From: Paenibacillus allorhizosphaerae
GTDB lineage: Bacteria > Bacillota > Bacilli > Paenibacillales > NBRC-103111
Assembly (NCBI RefSeq): GCF_910594985.1
Contig: NZ_CAJVCE010000015.1
Coordinates: forward strand, 1 to 64,000
Direction: 5' to 3'
Length of the DNA stretch: 64,000 nucleotides
The position numbers were made by a program, and so were the translations under genes. Below, one piece after another: positions 51,411-59,482 of this stretch (its first letter is position 1; every line of letters begins with the position of its first letter). The notes under the pieces were generated by a model. It saw nothing but the letters and a program-made list of their open reading frames with translations. It had not been told where the DNA came from and did not search any database.

Positions 51411-53105
51411 ATGAGTGAAACAGCGACTTTATCTCCCGCAGCTCCGCAGCAAGCTCCGGTCAATGCAGGGCAGCCCAAACCCGGTACGCAGCGGACCGTA
51501 GCGCAGTTTGTTCTTGAACAGCTTCGTCTCTGGAATGTGGAACGCATCTACGGCGTCATCGGAGACGCCAATTTAAGCTTATTGGATGAGCTTGGAAAAC
51601 AGAACGACATCCGATATATTCCGTGCCGTCACGAAGGCGGAGCTGCGCTCATGGCTTCAGCGGAAGCGAAGCTGACGGGGCGGCTTGCGGTATGCCTTGC
51701 CACCAGCGGTCCCGGGATCGCGAACCTGCTGAACGGGCTGGCCGATGCCGCGATGGACCGAAGCCCGGTGCTTGCGCTCGCGGGACAAGTCGAAACGTCA
51801 AAGTACGGAACGCACTCAAAGCAGTATATCGACCAGCAAAAGCTGAGCGCCGCGGTTAGCGACCGTTCCGAGCTGCTTGCCCATCCGGATGCGCTGCCGC
51901 AGCTGATGGAGCAATTGCTGGTCCATTCGCTCACGCAAGGACAGGTGACGCTCCTGTCCATCCCGAAGGACCTGTATGCGGGTCAGGTGCGAGGAGAGCC
52001 GGCGCCCTGCGGCAGCCACTTGTACCAGCCATTATACGCTTCGGATACGGAAACGGAGGAACTCGTGCAGCTGATAGAGGCGGCTCAGCGGCCGGTGCTG
52101 CTTATCGGACGCGGCTCCGCTTCGGTGCGGGAACAGGTGAAGACGGTGGCCGAGAAGCTGAACGCGGCGGTCGTGACGACGCTGCCGGCGCGGCCGTTGT
52201 TCCCGAACGATCACGTGCTGTATGCTGGCGGCTTGGGGCAAGCGGGCAGCGAAGCGTCCAGCGTGCTGCTCTCGGAGGCGGATTTGATTGTGATGCTCGG
52301 CGCCACGTGGTGGCCGGACGATTATGTGCCGATGCAGGCGCGGATCGTGCAGATTGATCAAAACCGCGAGGCGATCGGCATCGGTCACCCGCTGCATAAA
52401 GGGATCGTGGGCGATTTATCGCAGTTCGTGCCGAAGCTGAGCGACAGGTTGGCTGCCGCTGCAAGCAAAGATCGCAGCCCGTGGCTTGCGCGTGTGAAAG
52501 AAACGACCGCCGGCTGGAAGCGGCGGATCGAGGCGGAGGCCAGCAGCGACGGGACGCCAATTCCGCCGCAGCGCATCATGAAGCTGATTGCCGAGCACGC
52601 CTCGGAGGATGCGGTGCTCGCCGTCGATACAGGCGACTTGACCTTATGGTTCAACCGCATCTTCCAGGCGAAGCCGTCTCAGGAAATATTGGTCTCCGGC
52701 CGCTGGCGGACGCTTGGTTTCGCGCTGCCGGCGGCCATCGCGGCGCAGCTCGCCTATCCGAACCGGCAGGTGATCGCGATTGCGGGGGACGGCGGGGCCG
52801 TGCAGACGATCATGGAATTCCAGACCGCGGTCGAACAGCAGCTGCCGATCGTATGGATCGTCTGCAACAACGGCGCCTACGCGATGGAAAAGCACTGGAT
52901 GGAAGCTGCGGGGATGAACAAACTGGGCAGCGAAATCCGCAATCCCGATTTCGCTTTGCTTGCTCAAGCTTGCGGCGGTGCCGGTACGAAAGCTGCGACG
53001 GCGGCCGAGTTTGCGCAGCAGCTGCAGCAGGCGCTGGCCTCCCGTAAGCCGACGCTGATCGAGGCGACGACCGCCTGCATTCCGGTGCCGCATACGAAGA
53101 TTTGA
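51411..53105 (+). CDS. TPP-dependent pyruvate oxidase-like enzyme
   Basis: A 564-residue three-domain thiamine-diphosphate enzyme. The PYR domain has the catalytic Glu in CRHEGGAALMASAEAKLTG; the central domain is LLIGRGSASVREQVK; the PP domain has the TPP motif GDGGAVQTIMEF ending in CNNGAYAM. The nearest group is pyruvate oxidase/YdaP-like rather than acetolactate synthase, but this is by overall look. ATG 51411 follows AAAGGAG. The Pro/Ala-rich first 30 residues are unusual. Confidence 0.82.
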   Translation: MSETATLSPAAPQQAPVNAGQPKPGTQRTVAQFVLEQLRLWNVERIYGVIGDANLSLLDELGKQNDIRYIPCRHEGGAALMASAEAKLTGRLAVCLATSGPGIANLLNGLADAAMDRSPVLALAGQVETSKYGTHSKQYIDQQKLSAAVSDRSELLAHPDALPQLMEQLLVHSLTQGQVTLLSIPKDLYAGQVRGEPAPCGSHLYQPLYASDTETEELVQLIEAAQRPVLLIGRGSASVREQVKTVAEKLNAAVVTTLPARPLFPNDHVLYAGGLGQAGSEASSVLLSEADLIVMLGATWWPDDYVPMQARIVQIDQNREAIGIGHPLHKGIVGDLSQFVPKLSDRLAAAASKDRSPWLARVKETTAGWKRRIEAEASSDGTPIPPQRIMKLIAEHASEDAVLAVDTGDLTLWFNRIFQAKPSQEILVSGRWRTLGFALPAAIAAQLAYPNRQVIAIAGDGGAVQTIMEFQTAVEQQLPIVWIVCNNGAYAMEKHWMEAAGMNKLGSEIRNPDFALLAQACGGAGTKAATAAEFAQQLQQALASRKPTLIEATTACIPVPHTKI

Positions 53106-53112
53106 AATGAAA

Positions 53113-53176
53113 AAGCGGATCGGCCTGCAAGGGGAAGAGAAACACGAGGTTTCCCGGCTTGCTGCCGCTCCGCTTA
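53113..53176. terminator. Bidirectional terminator
   Basis: AAGCGGA and TCCGCTT close a longer imperfect stem between convergent genes. Confidence 0.7.
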
Positions 53177-53189
53177 TTTCAATGGGATA

Positions 53190-53999
53190 TCAAGTCAACC
53201 GTTCCGCTTCCAGCTTCACGAGGACGATTCGTCCTTTCTCGTCCCGGCTTGCCCGGAAACTGTCGTCCGGCTGAATATTCGCTTCCGTTTCCAGTTCGTG
53301 CGGAATCGTGAGCTGCCCCCGTTCGTTGACCGAAATCAAGAAGCCAAGCATTTTTTTCCATAAGCCTGCTAGCATGACACCGACCACAATAACGGCGATA
53401 ATGACCCATTTCAAGATGACGTTTTCTTCAAAATATGCTTTTACGAACAGATCGCCCGTAATCATTTTTCCTGCTGTAAAGGCTAACACGCCCGAACCGA
53501 TATAAATGATCCAAGGGTATTTCTCCACCCACCGGATGAAGAGCGTACTCCCCCAAACCATGATCGGCACACTGATCAATAGACCGATAATGACGAGGAT
53601 GAAATCGCCGTGAGCCGCTCCCGCGACGGCCATGACGTTGTCGAAGCCCATCACCGCATCCGCGATAATAATGGTACGGATCGCCGGCCATAGTTGAGGC
53701 TTCGCTTCGATGGCGTGATCTTTATTGTCGACGAGCAGTTTGTAAGCGATCCAGATGAGGATGAATCCCCCGATAAGCAGCAGCGCCGGGAGTCCCAGCA
53801 GCCAAACGACGGCCAGCGTCGCAGCAGCGCGTATGACGACCGCGCCTACCGTCCCCCAGATGATGGCGCGTTTTTGATGTGTCTTCGGAAGATTCCGGGC
53901 GGCAAGTCCGATGACAATCGCATTGTCACCTGCCAACACAAGGTCGATCAGAATAATGCTGAGCAATGCGGCAAAAAATTCAGCGGACAAAAGTTCCAT
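53190..53999 (-). CDS. TerC/MeeY-family membrane protein with AbrB-like C-terminal domain
   Basis: A 269-residue protein. Residues 1-215 are a TerC domain with seven or so membrane segments and the family motifs LIDLVLAGDNAIVIGLA and IADAVMGFDNVMAVAG (Asp residues likely bind metal). Bacillus TerC proteins of the YkoY/MeeY type export Mn2+ for secreted enzymes. The last about 48 residues (SVNERGQLTIPHELETEANIQPDDSF) read as an AbrB/SpoVT swapped-hairpin domain. ATG 53999 follows AAGGAG; upstream codons are in the leader. It is under a Mn2+ riboswitch. Confidence 0.87.
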   Translation of the reverse strand: MELLSAEFFAALLSIILIDLVLAGDNAIVIGLAARNLPKTHQKRAIIWGTVGAVVIRAAATLAVVWLLGLPALLLIGGFILIWIAYKLLVDNKDHAIEAKPQLWPAIRTIIIADAVMGFDNVMAVAGAAHGDFILVIIGLLISVPIMVWGSTLFIRWVEKYPWIIYIGSGVLAFTAGKMITGDLFVKAYFEENVILKWVIIAVIVVGVMLAGLWKKMLGFLISVNERGQLTIPHELETEANIQPDDSFRASRDEKGRIVLVKLEAERLT

Positions 54000-54030
54000 G
54001 CTGAGCCACTCCTTTTTGTATAATTTACAC

Positions 54031-54064
54031 AAAAATGACCTCTACCATACGGTAAAGGTCATTT
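54031..54064 (-). terminator. Second leader terminator of the terC gene
   Basis: Minus strand AATGACCT-TTACC-GTAT-GGTA-GAGGTCATT, then TTTG. Confidence 0.85.
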
Positions 54065-54072
54065 CATACGCA

Positions 54073-54105
54073 GAAAAAGACCCTTACCGTTATAGGCAAA
54101 GGTCT
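54073..54105 (-). terminator. First leader terminator of the terC gene
   Basis: Minus strand AGACCTTTGCC-TATAAC-GGTAAGGGTCT, then TTTTT. Its 5' arm is the 3' strand of the aptamer, so ligand-bound aptamer would block it. Confidence 0.85.
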
Positions 54106-54200
54106 TGCTAACAACATGATCGTTGCCAATAAAGCCGGGGCTCTTGCAGGAACCCGAACTGACGACTTTACTGTAACAGCTACTCCCCTTTGGAGGACAT
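54095..54200 (-). ncRNA. yybP-ykoY manganese riboswitch
   Basis: Minus strand begins with the conserved AAAGGGGAGTAGC and ends with GCAAGACCTTTGCC, both hallmarks of this class, with internal CGGGTTCC/GCCCCGG stems. Mn2+ binding would turn on the TerC gene. A TTGACT-18-TATAAT promoter precedes it. Confidence 0.9.
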
Positions 54201-54218
54201 CCTTATGTAATTGCCCTC

Positions 54219-54248
54219 ATTATAACGAATGGACAAGGTGGGAGTCAA
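54219..54248 (-). promoter_or_regulatory. Promoter of the Mn riboswitch-terC unit
   Basis: Minus strand TTGACT, 18 bp, TATAAT. Confidence 0.75.
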
Positions 54249-54280
54249 GCCTTTTTCAGCGGCAGGCTTTCCTTTTTTCG

Positions 54281-54514
54281 TCATACTTGGCGGAATGCTT
54301 CCATCATACTTTCATATTCTTCCTCGCTGCCCTCGAACGATTGCTTGGGAAATCGCTCGTTCACCCAATGCATCATCTCCGGCCGGCTGAGAAACGTATG
54401 GCAGTCTTCGCCCCATTGATCGGAAATTTCGCGCAAAATAAGCTGCTTGCCGTTGACTTCGACGGTGAGCATGTTCCACTTGTCTTTCTTGTATATGATA
54501 TGTTTTTTGATCAT
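54281..54514 (-). CDS. 77-residue hypothetical protein
   Basis: A soluble protein (MIKKHIIYKKDKWNML..., then WGEDCHTFLSRPEMMHWVNERFP and an acidic end). ATG 54514 is the first plausible start; GGAG lies 13 bases before it, which is a weak site. No family recognised. It lies upstream of the terC promoter and divergent from the methyltransferase gene. Confidence 0.55.
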   Translation of the reverse strand: MIKKHIIYKKDKWNMLTVEVNGKQLILREISDQWGEDCHTFLSRPEMMHWVNERFPKQSFEGSEEEYESMMEAFRQV

Positions 54515-54786
54515 GACGTTCGCGGGCTCCGTTTCGTGAAAAATGATAGTCCATGCGCGAAAATGATACCTTAACGGGCGTGGAAATGCAAGAGACCCGC
54601 ATTCCAATCGGGCAGCCGTAAGGGGATCCGGCCGAATCTGCCGCGATTTTCGAAAAAAGCGGAAGGAAGCTATTGCCAACGGGACGATCCGAATGCTACA
54701 ATGTGCCATAAGCTTCAGCACCGAGGCCGGAGGGCGGGTGGAGGCTTATTTATAGCAAGTAGCTGAGCAGAGGAGAGCTGAGTAAG

Positions 54787-55512
54787 ATGAGCGAACAACA
54801 GAAACAAAAGTATGAACAAACGGGCGTAGCCATGACATGCAGGTCGCATGAAGAGTACGTGAGGATGTTTGCGCTGAAGATGGATATGGCGGCGGTAGGT
54901 CCCGTATTGGACGTTTCCGGAGGAGCCTCGTCTTTTGTCGCGGGACTATCCGATCAAGGAATTCAAGCCGTGGCGGCCGATCCGCTGTATGCGAAGCCGC
55001 CCGAAGACATATACGCGCACGGTGCGCGGGAGATCGAAGTTTCGACAAAGAAGCTGTCGAAGTTGCAGGAGCAGTTTGACTGGAGTTTTTACGGAAGTTT
55101 GGAGCAGCACCGCGCCATGCGGGAGCAAGCGCTCGAACGATTCATCGCCGATTACCGGAGAGATGCGGTTAAAAGCAAATATATCGCGGCCGAGCTGCCG
55201 AGACTTCCTTTTGTAGACGATACGTTCGGAGTCGTGCTGTGCAGTCACTTCCTGTTTCTGTACCACGAGCAATTTGATTATACGTTTCATTCGGAAGCCG
55301 TTCGCGAGCTGCTGCGGGTATGCAAGCCGGGCGGCGAGGTGCGGATTTATCCGGTTTATACGCTGGGATGGGATCGTTATCCGCATATGGATCGTCTCAT
55401 CCATGAGCTTCACGAGCGCGGTGCGAAAGCGGAATTTGTACGTTCGGAACTGCCGTTTATTCCAGGATCTTCCGAGCTTTTATGCGTCATTAAGCACGCT
55501 CCGGAGCGCTGA
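54787..55512 (+). CDS. Class I SAM-dependent methyltransferase
   Basis: A 241-residue protein with motif I PVLDVSGGASSFVAGL, acidic VAADPLY, motif IV GVVLCSHFLFLY and LLRVCKPGGEVRIYP. The glycine motif has Ser for the usual second acidic/Gly position. An internal helical insert (about 70-125) separates strands 2 and 4. Substrate unknown. AGGAG lies 12 bases before ATG 54787. Confidence 0.78.
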   Translation: MSEQQKQKYEQTGVAMTCRSHEEYVRMFALKMDMAAVGPVLDVSGGASSFVAGLSDQGIQAVAADPLYAKPPEDIYAHGAREIEVSTKKLSKLQEQFDWSFYGSLEQHRAMREQALERFIADYRRDAVKSKYIAAELPRLPFVDDTFGVVLCSHFLFLYHEQFDYTFHSEAVRELLRVCKPGGEVRIYPVYTLGWDRYPHMDRLIHELHERGAKAEFVRSELPFIPGSSELLCVIKHAPER

Positions 55513-55530
55513 CGCATATTTTTAAGCGAG

Positions 55531-55559
55531 TTGATTTATCCTTATAACGGTGATATAAT
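55531..55559 (+). promoter_or_regulatory. Promoter of the cold-shock gene
   Basis: TTGATT, 17 bp, TGATATAAT (perfect TATAAT, 55554-55559); leader about 40 bases. Confidence 0.8.
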
Positions 55560-55605
55560 TTACACATTCGCCCATGATGGCGATACATCTAGGAGGTTGT
55601 TTTCA

Positions 55606-55803
55606 TTGAAAGGTACAGTAAAATGGTTTAACGCAGAAAAAGGCTACGGCTTCATCCAAGTAGAAGGCGGCGACGATGTATTCGTTCACTTCTCCGCAAT
55701 CCAAGGCGAAGGCTTCAAAACATTGGAAGAAGGCCAATCGGTTGAATTCGAAATCGTTCAAGGCAACCGCGGACCACAAGCAGCTAACGTTCACAAACTG
55801 TAA
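55606..55803 (+). CDS. Cold-shock protein (CspB/CspD type)
   Basis: A 65-residue single-strand nucleic-acid-binding protein with RNP1 KGYGFI and RNP2 VFVHF and the [10 protein letters not shown] end. TTG 55606 follows AGGAGG at nine bases. The leader is short, unlike the long thermosensing cspA leader. Confidence 0.96.
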   Translation: MKGTVKWFNAEKGYGFIQVEGGDDVFVHFSAIQGEGFKTLEEGQSVEFEIVQGNRGPQAANVHKL

Positions 55804-55858
55804 GATTGAAAACTAACTAATCCAACCTGTTCTGTACTGGACAATGGTTGAATCGATA

Positions 55859-55928
55859 TAAGTTTTTTCAAGAAATCAAAACGATTTACTTCTTGAACTT
55901 CGCTTCTTGATTTCGTAAGAAAACTTAC
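55859..55928 (+). other. Imperfect long hairpin downstream of the csp gene
   Basis: AAGTTTTTTCAAGAAATCAA pairs at 17 of 20 positions with the end of the element (TTGATTTCGTAAGAAAACTT). The next bases hold a CCGCA/TGCGG hairpin, and a terminator lies at 56026. This is the only structure I see in the 350-base gap before the Fur boxes. Confidence 0.4.
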
Positions 55929-56025
55929 CGCATCCCGTGCGGTCGCTCGCCCGAGTCACATCGATCAGATAGTTTTCTTTTCACAATTGAGCAGTTGTGT
56001 TCTATCTTGCGACAAAAAACAAATG

Positions 56026-56064
56026 AAAACCGTTTTCGAATGATTCATTCGGAAACGGTTTTTT
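56026..56064 (+). terminator. Terminator downstream of the csp gene
   Basis: AAACCGTTTtCGAATGA and TCATTCGgAAACGGTTT arms, then TTTTTT. Confidence 0.9.
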
Positions 56065-56154
56065 AAATTTATGCGCAAAATCCCCCGAAAAAGAGTTAGA
56101 AGCGACGTTTGCTGCCTCAAGGCCCTTTCGATCCAAAATGCTTAAGGAAAGTAT

Positions 56155-56182
56155 TGACATTATCATTGAGAACGATTATCAT
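56155..56182 (+). promoter_or_regulatory. Promoter of the siderophore-uptake operon
   Basis: TTGACA, 16 bp, TATCAT; the -10 lies inside the first Fur box. Confidence 0.65.
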
Positions 56183-56213
56183 TTTCAAATGTGAAATGAT
56201 AATTATTCTCAAT
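56165..56213 (+). promoter_or_regulatory. Paired Fur boxes
   Basis: ATTGAGAACGATTATCATTT (56165-56184) and AAATGATAATTATTCTCAAT (56194-56213) are inverted copies (18 of 20 match) of a Fur-box-like TGAGAAtnATTATCA sequence, covering the -10 and transcription start. Confidence 0.85.
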
Positions 56214-56274
56214 GATCGACAAGGGAAATTGCAGCACAATTTTCGCCTTCGTATGCGAATTAGGGGGAATCGGT

Positions 56275-57291
56275 ATGATTTGCAGGAAGAAGAGTACGCC
56301 GCTTGTTATTGTTTTAGGACTTATTTTGATGTTTTTGACAACCGCTTGCGGCGCGCCCGGCGAATCGGCTAAAGGGACCGCGCAGCCGGCTGCAAGCACG
56401 GGCCAGGACGCATCGGCAGGCACCAGGTCGGTTAAGCATGCGCTCGGAACGACAGAGATTAAAGGGACGGCGAAACGCGTCGTTGCACTGGACTGGTCGT
56501 ACGTCGAGTTTTTTCTGGCGGTTGGCGTACAGCCTGCGGGGGTAGCGGATATTAAAGGCTACAAAACATGGGTCAACATTCCTCCACAGCTTGACGCTAG
56601 CGTCGTCGATGTCGGCGTGCGTACGGAGCCGAGCCTGGAAGCCATTGCCGCATTAAAACCCGATCTGATCGTCGCGCCCGACTTCCGGATCAAATCGAGC
56701 TATGAAACGTTGAGCAAAATTGCGCCTACCGTCGCTTTCAACCCGTATCCTCCGGAGGGGTCGGGGAATCAGTTTGAGGAAATGGAGAAAACCTTTCTGA
56801 CGGTGGCCGATTTGGTCGGCAAGAAATCGGAGGCCGAAAAGGTGATGGGCGATTTGCAAAAATCGTTCGAGGAAGCGAAAGGCAAGCTGAACGCTAAGGG
56901 CAAGGAAGGCGCGGAAGTGGCCGTAACGCAGGCGTTTTCCCAGCAAAATGCAGCAGTACTGCGCATGTTCACCGACAACTCGATGCTGATCCAAATTATG
57001 AATCGGATCGGGCTCAAAAATGTTTTTAAATCGGCGAAATTCGAGACCAACGGTTTCTCCACAACAAGCGTCGAGGCGCTGCCGGCTGTTCAGAACGCGA
57101 ACTTCATTTATATCGTGCAGGATAACGACAACATTTTCGAGAAGCAGCTGAAAGATAATACCGTATGGACCGGGCTGACGTTCGTGAAAGAAAAACGTAC
57201 ATATAAATTGCCGGGCAATACATGGACGTTCGGCGGCCCGTTATCGGCCAAATCTATCGTCGATCTTGTGACGAACGCGCTTGCTAAATGA
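56275..57291 (+). CDS. Iron-siderophore-binding lipoprotein
   Basis: A 338-residue FecB/FhuD-type ligand-binding lipoprotein: lipobox LTTAC, then RVVALDWSYVEFFLAVGVQPAGVAD, EPSLEAIAALKPDLIVAP and a C-terminal lobe ending TWTFGGPLSAKSIVDLV. ATG 56275 follows AGGGGG. Repressed by Fur through the boxes upstream. Overlaps the permease gene by ATGA. Confidence 0.93.
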   Translation: MICRKKSTPLVIVLGLILMFLTTACGAPGESAKGTAQPAASTGQDASAGTRSVKHALGTTEIKGTAKRVVALDWSYVEFFLAVGVQPAGVADIKGYKTWVNIPPQLDASVVDVGVRTEPSLEAIAALKPDLIVAPDFRIKSSYETLSKIAPTVAFNPYPPEGSGNQFEEMEKTFLTVADLVGKKSEAEKVMGDLQKSFEEAKGKLNAKGKEGAEVAVTQAFSQQNAAVLRMFTDNSMLIQIMNRIGLKNVFKSAKFETNGFSTTSVEALPAVQNANFIYIVQDNDNIFEKQLKDNTVWTGLTFVKEKRTYKLPGNTWTFGGPLSAKSIVDLVTNALAK

Positions 57292-59354
57292 CGAATATGG
57301 CCATGAACGCCGCTACAAGCACCGCTGCCCGTTCCATTGGTTGGAGAATACCGCTATTGTTCGGAGGCGGTCTGATTGTCCTCGCCGTTCTCCTTTTTAT
57401 CAGCCTGATGTATGGCGAGGCGGATATTACGCTCGGGCAAGTCATCGGTGCCCTGACGAATCCCCAGGACTACGCGGCTCATCATATGATCCGCAGCATT
57501 CGGCTCCCGAGGGCACTGATGGGATTGCTTGCAGGAGCGGCACTTGCCGCGTGCGGCGCGCTGCTCCAGACGGTTACGCGCAATCCGCTCGCATCCGCGT
57601 CCACCTTCGGCTTGAATGCCGGTGCGTACTTTGTCATTATGGCCGCCGCCGTGTTTGTGCCGGGGCTGAAAGCAAGCGCGCCACTGCTGCTTGGATTGGC
57701 GGGGGCGCTGGGCGCTGCGGCCATGACGTACTGGATTGCCGGAGGCAAACGGAGCACGCCGGTACGGATGGCTGTCGCCGGGATGATCGTCGGCCTTGTA
57801 CTCTCTGCCTTTACGAGCGCGCTGCAGCTGCTGTTCGAGACGCAAGCGTCGCAGCTGCTCGCCTGGGGAGCGGGATCGCTGATCCAGAACGATTGGAGCG
57901 GCGTGCAGTATGCGTGGCCGTGGATCGCGGCCGGTCTCATCTACGCGATGGTGTTTGCCCGCGCTTTCGATTTGCTGGAGATCGGGGAAGAGACGGCCCG
58001 CTCGCTCGGCCAAAAGGTTGAGCTTGCACGGTTCTCCGGCATGGCAGCCGCCGTGCTGCTGGCCGGCGTAACGGTCAGCGTTGTCGGCCCGATCGGATTT
58101 GTCGGGCTCATTGCGCCCCACCTGATGCGGCTGATGGGGCTGCGGCGCCATGCGAGCCTGCTGCCGGCTAGCGCTCTCTGGGGCGGGATCATTTTGGTCG
58201 GAGCGGATACGATCGCCCGCATGTTTCGCAGCTCTGTCGGCGAACTCCCGGCAGGCGCGGTAACGGCGGCAATCGGCGCGCATTGGCTCATATGGCTCGT
58301 CGTTAAAACGATGAAAGGACGGCAGTCTCAGGAGGGTGGAACGTCCATGAGCGTGGGCGCGATCGGTAGACGCCTTCCGTATCCCGTGCTTGTGATCGGG
58401 CTCCTGACCTCTCTGATTGCATTCATGGCAGCCGGGCTCATGGCAGGAACGCTGCACCTCTCTGTGAACGAGGTTTGGCTGGCGTTGATCGGCAGCGGCG
58501 AGGCATTTGCGCGGAACGTCGTTATGGACCTGCGGCTGCCGCGCATTCTGGTCGCGGCTTTTGCCGGCGGGGCTCTTGCAATTGCCGGCTCGATGATGCA
58601 GGGGGCTTTGCGAAATCCGCTTGCCGATCCATCTGTCCTGGGAGTTACATCGGGAGCGGGCTGCGGCGCGCTGGCCGTTCTTGTGCTGTGGCCGCAAGGT
58701 CCGGCCATGATGCTGCCTCTGGGGGCGATTGCTGGCGCCGCGGCTGCCGCGGTATGCGTCTACGCATTTACTTGGAGGAAAGGCTTCCATCCCGCCGCGC
58801 TCATATTGATTGGGATCGGCGTATCGGCGATCGGTACGGCGGGCATTCAGTTTTTCGTGATCAAGTCCGGCATTGCCGCGGCTCCGGCGCTGGCTTGGCT
58901 TGCCGGCAGCACGTATGCGCGCGGCTATGCGGAATGGCTCCGGATTGCCGTCGTTACGGCGATATTGGGACCGATCGCTTGGTCGCTCGGTCGAAAAATC
59001 GACCTGCTTGCCTTCGGCGATCAGGTTTCAACGGGGCTAGGGCTGAAGCTTCAGCATACCCGGCTTATTGCGACCGTCATCGGCGTCGCCCTAGCGGCGA
59101 CGGCGGCTTCGAGTGTCGGCTCGATCGGCTTCATCGGGCTGCTCGCGCCGCATGCGGTCCGACTGATGATCGGTCACCACTACCGCAGGTCTGTCGTGCT
59201 TTCCGCGCTGCTAGGCGCCGTTCTGCTTGTCGCGGCCGATTTGATTGGCAAAACGGTCATCGCGCCGAAGGAAATTCCAGCGGGGATTATTGTTGCTTTG
59301 CTGGGCACACCCTATTTGCTTATGCTGATGTACCGCAGCGCGGTGCGAAAATAA
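57288..59354 (+). CDS. Fused FhuB-type iron-siderophore permease
   Basis: A 688-residue protein holding two FecCD permease domains in one chain: residues 1-345 and 355-688, about ten segments each. Each has the RxPR-x-L...G-x-LLQ/MMQ...NPLA signature (TVTRNPLASASTFGLNAG; GALRNPLADPSVLGVTSG) and the ATPase-contact loop GPIGFVGLIAPHLMR / GSIGFIGLLAPHAVR. No FhuC-type ATPase gene is next to it, so a shared ATPase must serve it. Confidence 0.95.
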   Translation: MTNMAMNAATSTAARSIGWRIPLLFGGGLIVLAVLLFISLMYGEADITLGQVIGALTNPQDYAAHHMIRSIRLPRALMGLLAGAALAACGALLQTVTRNPLASASTFGLNAGAYFVIMAAAVFVPGLKASAPLLLGLAGALGAAAMTYWIAGGKRSTPVRMAVAGMIVGLVLSAFTSALQLLFETQASQLLAWGAGSLIQNDWSGVQYAWPWIAAGLIYAMVFARAFDLLEIGEETARSLGQKVELARFSGMAAAVLLAGVTVSVVGPIGFVGLIAPHLMRLMGLRRHASLLPASALWGGIILVGADTIARMFRSSVGELPAGAVTAAIGAHWLIWLVVKTMKGRQSQEGGTSMSVGAIGRRLPYPVLVIGLLTSLIAFMAAGLMAGTLHLSVNEVWLALIGSGEAFARNVVMDLRLPRILVAAFAGGALAIAGSMMQGALRNPLADPSVLGVTSGAGCGALAVLVLWPQGPAMMLPLGAIAGAAAAAVCVYAFTWRKGFHPAALILIGIGVSAIGTAGIQFFVIKSGIAAAPALAWLAGSTYARGYAEWLRIAVVTAILGPIAWSLGRKIDLLAFGDQVSTGLGLKLQHTRLIATVIGVALAATAASSVGSIGFIGLLAPHAVRLMIGHHYRRSVVLSALLGAVLLVAADLIGKTVIAPKEIPAGIIVALLGTPYLLMLMYRSAVRK

Positions 59355-59379
59355 CGGCAAAGGGAATGTATCATGCTGC

Positions 59380-59408
59380 AGCGCCGGTCTTCCGACCGGT
59401 GCTTTTTT
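59380..59408 (+). terminator. Terminator of the siderophore operon
   Basis: GCgCCGGTC and GACCGGtGC arms with TTCC loop, then TTTTTT. Confidence 0.85.
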
Positions 59409-59482
59409 GAGGTCGCTTTTGACCGGTGCCGGGGACAGGTGGTAAACTAAAAGGGACATTTTCAAACAGGGAGCGTTAAGAA

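Noticed and set aside
57354-58790. A 478-codon minus-strand frame antisense to the FhuB-type permease
   Set aside because: Composition (Arg/Gln/His/Pro-rich) is typical of a GC-skew shadow; the permease on the plus strand has clear domains.
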